Positions 17,094-26,439 of a stretch of DNA of 64,000 bases are shown here, piece after piece. Both the position numbers and the translations under genes were made by a program. The first letter of the stretch is position 1. Each line of letters begins with the position of its first letter. The stretch is from Barnesiella sp. (GTDB lineage: Bacteria; Bacteroidota; Bacteroidia; Bacteroidales; Muribaculaceae). The stretch spans positions 51,421 through 115,420 of the forward strand of contig JAAVEW010000008.1 in assembly GCA_014801075.1 (NCBI GenBank), in the 5' to 3' direction. The notes beneath the pieces were generated by a model. It searched no databases. It was not told the origin of the DNA and saw only the letters and a list, made by a program, of their open reading frames with translations.

Positions 17094-17124
17094 CAAAGTT
17101 ACTATTAATAACCGAAACTCCCAA
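17094..17124 (-). promoter_or_regulatory. Promoter of the LytTR unit
   Basis: On the minus strand TTGG (17124-17121), 19 bases, then TAACTTTG (17101-17094). The expected start of transcription is at or next to the ATG at 17086/17080, implying a leaderless or nearly leaderless transcript. Confidence 0.5.
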
Positions 17125-17273
17125 TAATCCCCCCAAATTAACTTAACACCCCCCACACTGCCATAATCACCCCTTGCCCATCGCCTCAATCCCCGCTTAT
17201 TTTATATCCGTTCTTTGTTCTTGCCCCGGGCAGTTGCCTTGATAAATGCCATATGGTGCAGAAGATGCAGAGA

Positions 17274-17879
17274 TTAAGCTGTTATCATCTTCAAGTCGAA
17301 GAACATTACACGGCTTCTCAGAATATCGTCCTCCGATATTCCGAATGCATCTTTTTCGCTTTGCTCAGACCTGTAAAGAGGTTTAAAACCATTCTTAAGG
17401 TAATAATGGATAGTGGATTCGGAGTTGTAGGCATCCACGAGTATATATCGACAGGCCGCCTTGTTATTCTCATCCACAAACCAGTATTTGAGGGCATCCA
17501 TTAGTTGACTGCCTATATTCAATCCCTGCCCCTGAAATGCCTTGTTCACCACAAGTCGGCCAATCAATACTGCCGGATAACTGCGATGTCGCTTTTGCTG
17601 TGGTATCCTTCGTTGGAGAGAATTTCGGGATGGATTATCAAGAGTATAAGTCTTTATGCCGTCGTAGGAGAGAGTTGCAATCGCCACAATCTCACGCTGA
17701 TTCTCTCTGCTTATCCAACAATACGTTTTGCCGAGCAATTCTTCCTCGTAGAGGAACACATCATGGCTGAAAAATTCGTCAAGGTCGTCATCTCCACATG
17801 AAAAGGGGTCACAGTAATCTGCGACCTCCTTAGTATAAGGTACCATAAAGGTGTTCTCTACGAAACTATATTCTGCCAT
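17274..17879 (-). CDS. GNAT-family acetyltransferase, probable toxin of a TacAT-like pair
   Basis: 201 residues. The acetyl-CoA binding GNAT core is seen in AVLIGRLVVNKAFQGQGLNI (motif A, with QGQGLNIGSQLMD) followed by DAYNSESTIHYYLKNGFKPL (motif B). The N-terminal CDPFSCGDDDLDEFF resembles the CG.. DLD..L entry of tRNA-acetylating GNAT toxins. Those toxins acetylate the amino group of charged tRNA and block translation. A 59-codon gene ends 2 bp upstream and is a good antitoxin candidate. The GC content is lower than that of neighbours, which fits a mobile toxin-antitoxin module. Confidence 0.8.
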   Translation of the reverse strand: MAEYSFVENTFMVPYTKEVADYCDPFSCGDDDLDEFFSHDVFLYEEELLGKTYCWISRENQREIVAIATLSYDGIKTYTLDNPSRNSLQRRIPQQKRHRSYPAVLIGRLVVNKAFQGQGLNIGSQLMDALKYWFVDENNKAACRYILVDAYNSESTIHYYLKNGFKPLYRSEQSEKDAFGISEDDILRSRVMFFDLKMITA

Positions 17880-17881
17880 TG

Positions 17882-18061
17882 TCAGTCTTTGCGTGGGGGG
17901 AATATAATGTTCTTGGCACTCTCCAACATGGTGGAAAGCACCTTACGCTGTGATTCCGAGAGTTTTGGCGTAGGCAATTTGCCATTGTGTTCCGCCTCCT
18001 CGGTGAAGATTCTTGCATCTTCGCCCCAAAGTTCGGGGGATGTTTTAATTGTCATTGCCAT
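17882..18061 (-). CDS. Small candidate antitoxin of the GNAT toxin
   Basis: 59 codons from ATG at 18061 to TGA at 17882-17884. It begins MAMTIKTSPELWGEDARIFT and ends SAKNIIFPPRKD, with the central stretch EEAEHNGKLPTPKLSESQRK. The gene sits 2 bp before the GNAT start, and AGGAG lies about 10 bases before its ATG as a ribosome binding site. I do not recognise a ribbon-helix-helix domain with confidence. The early MTIKTSPELW could be the DNA-binding strand, and the acidic then basic helical tail would wrap the toxin. The role is inferred from position and size. Confidence 0.65.
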   Translation of the reverse strand: MAMTIKTSPELWGEDARIFTEEAEHNGKLPTPKLSESQRKVLSTMLESAKNIIFPPRKD

Positions 18062-18171
18062 AGATTTATCTCCTAATTTCTAATTCAAGTATAAATAACA
18101 TTCGCAAGTGAATACTTTGCGCAAGTCGGCTGAAAGGCCCGTACGCAATGCCCCGGCAAAGTTGTTCATTG

Positions 18172-18179
18172 CAAAGATA
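18172..18179 (-). promoter_or_regulatory. Putative -7 element of the toxin-antitoxin promoter
   Basis: TATCTTTG on the minus strand fits TAnnTTTG; no clear -33 box. The leader would be about 105 bases. The rest of the 18062-18326 gap shows nothing else I can name. Confidence 0.35.
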
Positions 18180-18326
18180 TAACAAATTTCTCACATAATC
18201 AGCTTATTAGACGAACAAAAATCAACCTCTCGTTTTCTTGTCACTTCCTGAAAAGTCGCTCTTAAATATTGGGGATCGGGGTCTTGGTAGATGTCGGCCG
18301 AACCCGGGGTATGTGCCGGGGGCTGG

Positions 18327-21300
18327 TTATCGGGCGAGGTTGAGGTTGAGGGAGATGCCGTAGGAAGAGTTGGTGGTGGGGTAGGAGGATGTTGTCACGA
18401 GCGGCGTGTTGACCTGATGGTCGAAGTAGGCGCCGATAGTGAGGCGGCGGCTCAGGATGTAGTTGGCCGTGAAGTTGATGCCGAGAGTCTGTGTACCCGA
18501 CGTGGGTTGCGTGTAGGCCGACTCGATGCGGCGTATGAGCGCCTGGGTGTTCTGCAGCGAGAACTCGGCGTTGAGCGTCAGGTCGTTGGAGACACCTGTC
18601 TGCGAGCCCTTCATCTTGAGCACGGTGTTGAAGTTCACAATCTTGTAACCGGCACCGAATGTCAGACCGCGTGTGGTAGCTTCGACCACCTGGCCCGCCG
18701 AGGTGTTGAGCGTCAGTGTGCGCTGGTCGCGGTACTCGCAGTTGAGAGTCATCTCGTTGTTGAGGGTTACGGCCACACCGATAAGCGGCGCGAAACGCTC
18801 GGTGATGGCTACCGACGATATGTTGTAGGGCGACGAGGGGATAGGCTCGCCCGAAATCTCGTCGAGTATGAAGCCGCGGTCGCCGTCGCTGCCTATCCAG
18901 TTGAGGAACGACGAGTAGTTGCCCACGGAGTAGGTACACTGGTAGGCATGGCTCAGTGTCACCGACTTGAACCATCGGCGCAGGTTGAAGAAGTTGATAA
19001 GACCGTCGTAAGTCACGCGCCAGTTGGGGAGCACTTCGGCAAACGACGGGAACGGGTTGGTATAAATCTTGTCGGGCGACGTGCCGGAGTAAGCGGCGAT
19101 GAACGCGGGTATGAGCACATCGGACGACGTGGCGGCAAGCGTGCCCACCTCGGGGTCGAAGGGCGCTCCGGCGTGCGGACTGTCGGTCATGAACCCGCCG
19201 GTGGGGTAATGCAGCCCGGCATACTGCGCCTCGACGCGCTGACGCACGATGGGGATGTAGCGCAGGAAGTTGTTGAACGCTTCGGAGTTGTAGCCGTCGT
19301 CGGCCTTCGAGCCGCGCAATGCAGTGGCCAGGGCCCAGTGGGTCTTGGTGTATGAACCGCTGCGCGAAATAGGCATGTCGGCATACATGAACTGCACCTG
19401 ATTGGTGCGCGAGTCGGTGCGGTTGAAGGTGAGCTGCACCTTGAGGTTCTTTATCGGTTCGAGGTTAAGCTCGATGTTGAGTTCGTCGGAGTTGGACCAC
19501 AACGCGGGTGAGGTCTGGCCGAGGTCGGTGAGCAACCATCCGCGCTCCTTGGCCTTGTCGATGTAGCTCTCGTCGACAAATCCGAACGCGAAGTCAAGAC
19601 CGGGCGACATCGGACCGTAGGAATTTGACTGACCGAAGATGTTGCCGATTTCGGGCCGGAATAGGGGTATGGAGAGGGTGTTGGTCTTTTTCCAACGCAC
19701 CGACACGCTGCGGGGCGACATCACAAAGCGGGTGGTGTGGTCGGCAATCTCGCGCCAAACGGGGAGCTGGTCCTTGAGCAGTTCGTCGATTGAGAATTTA
19801 ATCGTGGAGTCGGAGCGGGTGAGCACCTCGATATTGTTGGCGTCGACCACGCGGGTACGCACCGGGAATTTCTTGCCGCTCAGGGTGGTGGCGGTTACTT
19901 TCACCTTGGTGGTGCGCAGGTTGTGCTTGATGGTGACAGTGGTGTCGGGGCGCAGACTGTAGGTGCGCTCGAAGTGCTTGGGCATGCGCTTGGCTGCCTG
20001 CGTGCGGGCCGAGGTGAATCGCTTGTCCACGTCCTTCACGTAGGGTATCTTCTTGTAGAGAGTCTCGAAGTTGAAGCGGCCGTCGACACTCCATGACGAC
20101 TGGTTGGCGATGGTGTTGCCCATGCTGATGTCGTCGATGGTGGCTCCGCGGTCCCAGCGATAGGTGGCGTTGTAGGTTACACCGCCGGTGAGGAAATCGA
20201 GCACGGGGATGCGGTTGAAAGGCGCCTTGTAGGCCGCGGTAAACGACTGGTTGTAGCTCCAGGGCGTACCCATCGAGAGGATGCTTTGCCACACAGTGTC
20301 CTTCCACTCCTTGTAGCGGTCGGGGAAGAGTTTGCGGTTGACAGCTCCGGTGGTCTCCTCGATGCGTGCCGAGGTGTTGGAGCTGAACGAGAAGTTGAGC
20401 GACTTGGTGAGGTTCCACGTCAGGTTGAACTGGCGGTCCCACAGGAAGTTCTTGCTCACCGACACGGGGAGCTGGAACATGACGTCGGTCTCCGAGCGCG
20501 TCTGCTGCTCGTAGTAGTAGCGCGACATCGTGGTCATGAACGAGATGGATGTGGGCAGGTAGTTGAACTCCCAGTCGCGTATGAAACGCAGGCTGCGGTT
20601 CTTGCTCTTGATGAGCGAGCTGAACGGCTTCAGCGGTTTGAACAGCGGCGAGTAGGAATACTGCAGCGAGCCGCGGTAGTCGTTGGTGTTCTCATACTCG
20701 GTGGTGGGGTCGACTTTCGACTGCTTGTTGAACGAGAAGTTGAACGTAAAGTTGGCCGGATCCCATGGCATGGGGGTGTCGTGCTGAATGTCGAATTTCA
20801 GGCCGGAGAGCGAGAAGTTCTGCACGGTGGTATGCTCTATGGCGAAGGCGTTGATTGAGTCGCGCGCATGCTTGTCGGGGGCATCGTCGAGGGCGTCCTT
20901 GAGCAGCACGTCCTGATCGAGAGGATTGTATTTGGGCGAAGTCTTTTCTTTGCTGACCGAGTAGAATACGGGTGCTCTGAGCTTGGCGGCCTCGGGGAGG
21001 AAGCGGCCCATGTCGCCCTGCACGGCAAAGTTGTACTGTTCGTAGTCGTCCATGCGGCGGGAGTTGAGCGACTGGTCAACGCCGCCGAAACCTGCCGTCT
21101 CGATATGCGCGCCGAAGTTGAGCGTGGCCACGTCGCTGACGCCCACGTTCACGTTGGCTTTTGCGGCCCAGCCGCCTTCCTGATTGAAGTCGGTGACTTT
21201 AAGCTCGTTGACCCACACGATACCATCCTTGCGGGTAGAGGAGAGGTTGCGCACGCCCACGAGCATCACGCGTATATCGCTCAGCGACGGGTTACCCATC

Positions 21301-24300
21301 ACCGATATGCGGTTGCGCTCATTCTCGGGGTCGCGGCCCGAGAAGAGGGTTGCGAAGCCCACGTTGCTGCCCGTCTCGGCCTTGGCGCGGTTACGCTCCT
21401 TCTTGAGGTCGACGAATGCCTGCAGGTTGAGGTCGAGGAAGTTCTCGCGGGGCCACACCTTGAAGCGGTCGGAATTGAGGTCGTTGTTATATTTGCCCGG
21501 AGGGGTGAGAGTCAGCGGTATCTCGTACTCGTAGAAGTTGCTCTTGACGTCGGTACCGATGCGCACTATGAGTGCGAGGTCGCCGTCGCGCAGGTTGGTG
21601 ACGTCGTCGATGAGGCTCTCGGCGTGGACCCACATCTGCAGGCGCTTGTAGTTGCGCAGGTCATGCTGGGTGTTGCGGTAGATGGCGCGGGCGTCGCCGG
21701 CGTCGAGGTCGGTCACTTTGAGCGATATGGCCTGCTCGTTGAGCTGCGTAATCTGTGACTGGCCGGGGTCAACGGCACGCGATACACCGGGAGGAAGCAC
21801 GTAGTTGACGGGCTCGCGCGATGCGTTCTCCTCGATGTTGACTACCGACACGTCGAGTTCGCCCTCGGCGGGTGCGTCGCCGCGGGTGTTGAGGTTGAAG
21901 TCATAGTTGCGCCACTCGCCGCGCACGAGTTCGAGGGTGGCGAAGCGCAGGTGGGTGGTGGCCTTGAAGCCGGTCATGAATATACGCGCGAAGCGTATCG
22001 ACGAGAAGTCCTTTATCGAGCCTACAATCTTCTCGAAGTCGCTCAAAGGTATCTTGAACTGGTACCACTCCACCTCGGCGTCCTGACCGTCGCGGGTGGC
22101 TACGAGCGACACCTGCTTGTCGGTGATATAGTTCTTGCCCACGACGAGGTCCTCGGGGCGTATCGACACTTTATACTGGAAGTAGCGCTCATACTCGTTG
22201 AGGGTGTTGTCCTGATTGATATCCTCCACGTCGGGCACTGCGCGCGACGACTGGTAGAGCGGTTCGGCAACGTCGTCGGGCGAGAGCGAGTTGCCCTCCA
22301 CGCCGTTGTAGCGCTTGTAGCGTTCGAGCACCGAGAGGCGTTCCTCGTCGTAGTCGTAGCCGCGGAAGAAGTGGTAGTTGTCGCCCGCGGGGTCGTTGAA
22401 GGGTGAGAACTTATTCTGCAGCATGCGGTCGTAGGCCGTGGCCGAAAGGCGCGTCTGCAACTCTTCGAGATATGACTTGTAGGAGGGGAAGCCAAACTCC
22501 AGGTCGTTCTTGAGACCGTCGATACCGACATCCTGCACAAGGCGCGAGCCCGTGGTGTTGTCAAACGAGTAGGTCAGCGAGTTCTGGGTCGATACATTAC
22601 CCCACACCGTCTGCGTCAGGAACTGGTCGTTACCGTCGTAGGGGATACCGTTCTCGTAGGATTTCAATCCGTCCTTGAGTATATCTTCGGAGATTTCACC
22701 GAAGTTGAAGTAGAGGTCGCCACCCTCGAGGTTGGGATTCTCGGGGTCGAGGAAGGGGTTCATGAGCCAGAACTGCACGTACTCGATGTTGGACTGCTCG
22801 AAGTTGGTGTTGTCCATGCGGCGCATGATACCGCCCCAGCGCTTCTCGGGGTACAGGAGGTTGCCCTCGGTGTCGATGTTGGTGGCGTCGAGGTTGTAGG
22901 GGCCGCGCTCGTTGGGGTAGAAGGAGAGGTTGAGCGTCTGCACGAGGTTTGACTCGCCGTAGCTGAGTTCGCGGCCGGGGAATATCTCGCGCGAGGTGAC
23001 TTCACGCACGTAGGGGTTGGAGAGCTGCTTGAGGTCGGCCTTGATGTAGCCGGGGCAGAGCGACGAGTTGCGGTCGGTGAACATGCGGTCGATGGTGTAC
23101 CAGTTGAGCAGCGCGCGGTTCTTGCCGTAGTCAACGTTATTGCTCAGTGCGGCTTCGGGGAAGAGCGCGTCCGCCGACGGGTCGTAGGGCGTCGAGGCCA
23201 TGAACCACGAGTAGGGCGAACGCAGGTCAACACCCATCTGCGCGTTCTCGAAGTCGTCGATATATGACGAGCCCTGGCTCGACCCGGTTTTCTGCTGATT
23301 GGGCACGAGCTGGGCGTACTCCGCCGTGAGGCTGATACGCGAGGGCGCGGTGGCGTTGACGGTAGGTATCTTGTTGAGCAGGTTGGTGAGCCACATGAAC
23401 TCGCTGTTGTATGACAGGTTGACGCCCCACATCGAGTTGTTGATGATTTCATCGCCGATGTTGACCTTCTCGGTCAGCGCTTTCTCCGAGAAGTGGAGCA
23501 GCGTACCGCCGATATTCAGGTTCTTGTTGACCTGATATTGCAGGTCGAGGCCGAGGAGGGTCTTGCGCTGCATGGAGAAGAGCGACTGGTTCTCAAGTGT
23601 CACCGATATGTTCTGCCCGGAGTCGATGATGCTCTGGTTGGTGATGGTCACGATACCCATCGAGTAGTCGACGGTATAGTCGGAGTTCTCGGTAAGGCGC
23701 ACGCCGCCTGCTGTCACAATCACCGAACCGCGCGGCACGTTCATGGCGTTGAGACGTATCTGTGAGCCCGACGAGGCCTGATATTCACCGGTCATGACAA
23801 ACTTGTTCTTGTCGGCAAACTGGCGCGCGACCACGAGCGTGGAGTCGTAGAGCTCCTTGTAGACATATTGCTCGGCGATTGCGGGGTTGCCGATTTTCTT
23901 TTCGAGATGGGCGCCGAAGGGTTCTACTACGGGGAATATGATTTTACCCTGCGCCGGCTGTATGGTGTAGCCGTCGACATAGTCGAAGAAGCCGTCGGGG
24001 TTTGACTCCTGGTTGGAGTCGAGGCGGTCGAGGTTCATCACCTGCAGCAGCGACTGGTTGTTGAGGCCGGCCACGGGGAGGTAGTTGATGAGCGTACCGG
24101 TGGTGTCGCTCAGATACTTGATGTTGAGGCGGAACTTGTTCTTCTGCACCTGATAGGCGCCGAGCGAGTAGACGTTTTTCATCATGAGTCGCCACACCGG
24201 CAGGCGGGTGTCGATGGTGGTCGACTTCAGCATCTTCACGTAGAGGGAGAGGTCGGTGGTGGTGATGTCTGACGAGAACTCACCCACCTGATATACCTGA

Positions 24301-25784
24301 CCGTTGTAGGTGTACTCAAACGCTACGCCGAGCACTTCGTCGGAGTTGAGCGCCGATTTGAGCGATATGTAACCGAGCGTGGAGTTGAGCGTGTACTCCG
24401 ACGATGAGAGCAGACGGGCGCTCTCCACCTTCTCGAAGTCCTTGCCGCCCTCGATACCGTAGGCACGGAGCGGTTCGAGCGCCTGAGTCACGGAGTTGAT
24501 GTTGCGTGCGCCGGGATACTCGTTCTTGATGACGGTGAGCAGGTTGTTGGAGGTGTTGGCGGGGTTGGGCAGCGAGTAGTTGGGGGTCCAGTAGTTGCTG
24601 GTAAGGTACTCATTCTCACCGAGGTCGGCGAATCCCACAATGTTGCGCGCCTCGTTGTAGTTGCCGCTCTTGTTGGTGACCCACACCTCAATACGCGTGA
24701 TTTGCACCCCCGACATCACCATAGGCAACCGGGCTGCAAAATTATCGTAGTTGTGATAGAAAAATTGCGAGAGGAAGAAGTGACGGTTCTGGTCGTATTC
24801 GTCGGCATTAAACTGAAACTCAGTGGTTTGCGAGCCGCCTTTGGTGTTGACGGTTTTTGACTCGGAGTTCTGCTGCGACACGAGGGCGGTGGCAGTAAGC
24901 TTGCCGAACTGCAGTTTGGTCTTGATACCGAACAGGGCGGTGCTACCGCGTATGAGCGACGACCCGGTGGTGAGTGACACGTTACCCGCCTCGATGCTTT
25001 TGACGATGTCGTCCTCCTGACCTTCGTAGGCCAGTTTGAGGTTCTTGGAGTCGAAGTCGAAGGTAGCGTCGGTGTTGTAGGTCATGTTGAACTTCAGGCG
25101 GTCGCCCACCGATGCGGCTACCGTGGCCTGTATCTTCTGGTTGAAGTCGAAGTAGGTTTTGCGGCGCGCGGTGACCGACAGCGAGGGGTTGTCGGTCTTG
25201 TTGGAGTTGATACCCATCTTGAGGGTGACGGAGCCGGTGGTCTTGAGCTGCACGCCGCCCGGGCCGAATATCTTTTCGAGAGGGCCGAGGGCGAAATTCA
25301 TGTCGAGGATATTGAACGGCTCTTTATCCTCCTTGGCAAATATCTCGCTGTTGCGCTGGCGGTAGTAATCCTCCATTGATTTGCGCAACTGCCAGTTGTT
25401 GTACTGCTTCTCGGAGAGCAGGAAGGGGGTGGCAATCTCGTGGTCGCCTACTTTGGTGCGCACCACATAGATGCCCGTTTCGGGGTCAAACTCCGCTTCG
25501 GTCTTTATGTTGGAGGGGGTGGAGAGGTCCATCGCAAGCTCGTTCTCCATCAGGTCCTCGTAGCTTTGCGGCACAGTCTGCTGCACGGGAAACGGCATCA
25601 TGATTGTGTCGGCCGAGTTGGGGGGCACGGGCACAACACTATATGGCAAAGCCGGCGCACTTACCCCCGTGGGAGTGATGCGCTGGGCCATACCCGTAAC
25701 CGACGCTATTATCAGCACTGCGGCTATCAATAGCGTGGCTATCAGTTTTTTATGTTGCAGAATATATTTTCCCGATTGCCTCAT
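18327..25784 (-). CDS. sprA: SprA, outer-membrane translocon of the type IX secretion system
   Basis: 2485 residues, matching the very large SprA/Sov proteins (about 2,400-2,500). The start has one hydrophobic segment (LIATLLIAAVLIIASVTGMA), followed by the repeated SprA N-terminal domains (FDPETGIYVVRTKVGDHEIA, then QLKTTGSVTLKMGINSNKTD). A very long 36-strand beta-barrel follows, with many alternating aromatic strands and the C-terminal strand YGISLNLNLAR. SprA moves folded cargo with T9SS C-terminal domains across the outer membrane. It follows ruvA, a gene order I recall from other Bacteroidetes. The gene is intact, with no frameshift. No other T9SS gene is in the window. Confidence 0.95.
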   Translation of the reverse strand: MRQSGKYILQHKKLIATLLIAAVLIIASVTGMAQRITPTGVSAPALPYSVVPVPPNSADTIMMPFPVQQTVPQSYEDLMENELAMDLSTPSNIKTEAEFDPETGIYVVRTKVGDHEIATPFLLSEKQYNNWQLRKSMEDYYRQRNSEIFAKEDKEPFNILDMNFALGPLEKIFGPGGVQLKTTGSVTLKMGINSNKTDNPSLSVTARRKTYFDFNQKIQATVAASVGDRLKFNMTYNTDATFDFDSKNLKLAYEGQEDDIVKSIEAGNVSLTTGSSLIRGSTALFGIKTKLQFGKLTATALVSQQNSESKTVNTKGGSQTTEFQFNADEYDQNRHFFLSQFFYHNYDNFAARLPMVMSGVQITRIEVWVTNKSGNYNEARNIVGFADLGENEYLTSNYWTPNYSLPNPANTSNNLLTVIKNEYPGARNINSVTQALEPLRAYGIEGGKDFEKVESARLLSSSEYTLNSTLGYISLKSALNSDEVLGVAFEYTYNGQVYQVGEFSSDITTTDLSLYVKMLKSTTIDTRLPVWRLMMKNVYSLGAYQVQKNKFRLNIKYLSDTTGTLINYLPVAGLNNQSLLQVMNLDRLDSNQESNPDGFFDYVDGYTIQPAQGKIIFPVVEPFGAHLEKKIGNPAIAEQYVYKELYDSTLVVARQFADKNKFVMTGEYQASSGSQIRLNAMNVPRGSVIVTAGGVRLTENSDYTVDYSMGIVTITNQSIIDSGQNISVTLENQSLFSMQRKTLLGLDLQYQVNKNLNIGGTLLHFSEKALTEKVNIGDEIINNSMWGVNLSYNSEFMWLTNLLNKIPTVNATAPSRISLTAEYAQLVPNQQKTGSSQGSSYIDDFENAQMGVDLRSPYSWFMASTPYDPSADALFPEAALSNNVDYGKNRALLNWYTIDRMFTDRNSSLCPGYIKADLKQLSNPYVREVTSREIFPGRELSYGESNLVQTLNLSFYPNERGPYNLDATNIDTEGNLLYPEKRWGGIMRRMDNTNFEQSNIEYVQFWLMNPFLDPENPNLEGGDLYFNFGEISEDILKDGLKSYENGIPYDGNDQFLTQTVWGNVSTQNSLTYSFDNTTGSRLVQDVGIDGLKNDLEFGFPSYKSYLEELQTRLSATAYDRMLQNKFSPFNDPAGDNYHFFRGYDYDEERLSVLERYKRYNGVEGNSLSPDDVAEPLYQSSRAVPDVEDINQDNTLNEYERYFQYKVSIRPEDLVVGKNYITDKQVSLVATRDGQDAEVEWYQFKIPLSDFEKIVGSIKDFSSIRFARIFMTGFKATTHLRFATLELVRGEWRNYDFNLNTRGDAPAEGELDVSVVNIEENASREPVNYVLPPGVSRAVDPGQSQITQLNEQAISLKVTDLDAGDARAIYRNTQHDLRNYKRLQMWVHAESLIDDVTNLRDGDLALIVRIGTDVKSNFYEYEIPLTLTPPGKYNNDLNSDRFKVWPRENFLDLNLQAFVDLKKERNRAKAETGSNVGFATLFSGRDPENERNRISVMGNPSLSDIRVMLVGVRNLSSTRKDGIVWVNELKVTDFNQEGGWAAKANVNVGVSDVATLNFGAHIETAGFGGVDQSLNSRRMDDYEQYNFAVQGDMGRFLPEAAKLRAPVFYSVSKEKTSPKYNPLDQDVLLKDALDDAPDKHARDSINAFAIEHTTVQNFSLSGLKFDIQHDTPMPWDPANFTFNFSFNKQSKVDPTTEYENTNDYRGSLQYSYSPLFKPLKPFSSLIKSKNRSLRFIRDWEFNYLPTSISFMTTMSRYYYEQQTRSETDVMFQLPVSVSKNFLWDRQFNLTWNLTKSLNFSFSSNTSARIEETTGAVNRKLFPDRYKEWKDTVWQSILSMGTPWSYNQSFTAAYKAPFNRIPVLDFLTGGVTYNATYRWDRGATIDDISMGNTIANQSSWSVDGRFNFETLYKKIPYVKDVDKRFTSARTQAAKRMPKHFERTYSLRPDTTVTIKHNLRTTKVKVTATTLSGKKFPVRTRVVDANNIEVLTRSDSTIKFSIDELLKDQLPVWREIADHTTRFVMSPRSVSVRWKKTNTLSIPLFRPEIGNIFGQSNSYGPMSPGLDFAFGFVDESYIDKAKERGWLLTDLGQTSPALWSNSDELNIELNLEPIKNLKVQLTFNRTDSRTNQVQFMYADMPISRSGSYTKTHWALATALRGSKADDGYNSEAFNNFLRYIPIVRQRVEAQYAGLHYPTGGFMTDSPHAGAPFDPEVGTLAATSSDVLIPAFIAAYSGTSPDKIYTNPFPSFAEVLPNWRVTYDGLINFFNLRRWFKSVTLSHAYQCTYSVGNYSSFLNWIGSDGDRGFILDEISGEPIPSSPYNISSVAITERFAPLIGVAVTLNNEMTLNCEYRDQRTLTLNTSAGQVVEATTRGLTFGAGYKIVNFNTVLKMKGSQTGVSNDLTLNAEFSLQNTQALIRRIESAYTQPTSGTQTLGINFTANYILSRRLTIGAYFDHQVNTPLVTTSSYPTTNSSYGISLNLNLAR

Positions 25785-25811
25785 TGGTTAAGACCTCTCT
25801 TAGAGCGTTTT

Positions 25812-25860
25812 TACTTTTAAACGCGGTTGTCAATCAGGTTTAAAAGTAAAAATACTTTTA
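25812..25860 (-). promoter_or_regulatory. Alternative hairpins between ruvA and sprA
   Basis: In minus-strand RNA three segments can pair: TAAAAGTA (25860-25853, which includes the ruvA stop), TACTTTTAAAC (25848-25838) and GTTTAAAAGTA (25822-25812). The middle segment can pair with the first (8 bp, 4-base loop) or the third (11 bp, 15-base loop) but not both. This arrangement is like an attenuator. No U-tract follows, so it may act on translation or RNA stability. Confidence 0.45.
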
Positions 25861-26439
25861 CATCATTGTCAGCGCCTTCTTGATGGCTGCCTCGACTTTG
25901 AGCGTGGGGTCGGCGTTAAAGAGCTTGGTCAGCACCTTGTGGGCCGCCTGACGCGGAAATCCGAGCATCACCATCGCAGCGAGCGCCTCGTCGAAGTCAG
26001 CGCTCGTAGCCGCCGGTTGTATTAATAACGTAGCTTCGGTGGGTTTTATTTTATCTTTGAGGTCAACAATTATTCGTTCGGCTGTTTTTGCACCTATTCC
26101 CTTGACTCCCTTGAGGCGGCGCACGTCGCCGGTCATGATTACCTGCTCCAGTTCGAGCGACGGCAGTGACGACAGTATCATGCGCGCGGTGTTGGCGCCT
26201 ACGCCCGACACTCCGATGAGCAGCCGGAACAGTACGCGCTCGCTCTCTTCGAGAAATCCGTAGTACACCCACGCGTCCTCGCGTATCACCTCATGGATGA
26301 GCAGTTTGGCTTCCGTTTTCCCTTCGAGAGCCGTGAAGCAGGGGAGGGTGATGTTGATTCCGTAGCCCAGGCCGTTGATGTCAATGACCACGTAAGTGGG
26401 GGTCAGTTCGGCCACTTGGCCTTTGATATATTCAATCAT
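25858..26439 (-). CDS. ruvA: Holliday junction helicase subunit RuvA
   Basis: 193 residues. The OB-fold start MIEYIKGQVAELTPTYVVID is followed by the helix-hairpin-helix pair (LLIGVSGVGANTARMILSSL and LKGVKGIGAKTAERIIVDLK) and the C-terminal RuvB-binding domain (FDEALAAMVMLGFPRQAAHK). RuvA binds Holliday junctions and loads RuvB for branch migration. The start overlaps the bcp stop by 4 bp (ATGA). Confidence 0.97.
   Translation of the reverse strand: MIEYIKGQVAELTPTYVVIDINGLGYGINITLPCFTALEGKTEAKLLIHEVIREDAWVYYGFLEESERVLFRLLIGVSGVGANTARMILSSLPSLELEQVIMTGDVRRLKGVKGIGAKTAERIIVDLKDKIKPTEATLLIQPAATSADFDEALAAMVMLGFPRQAAHKVLTKLFNADPTLKVEAAIKKALTMM

Noticed and set aside
18291..19355. 354-codon plus-strand frame opposite the sprA 3' end
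   Set aside because: It is a mirror frame of a high-GC gene; the sprA barrel on the other strand is clear and the frame is Gly/Val/Arg-rich without motifs.
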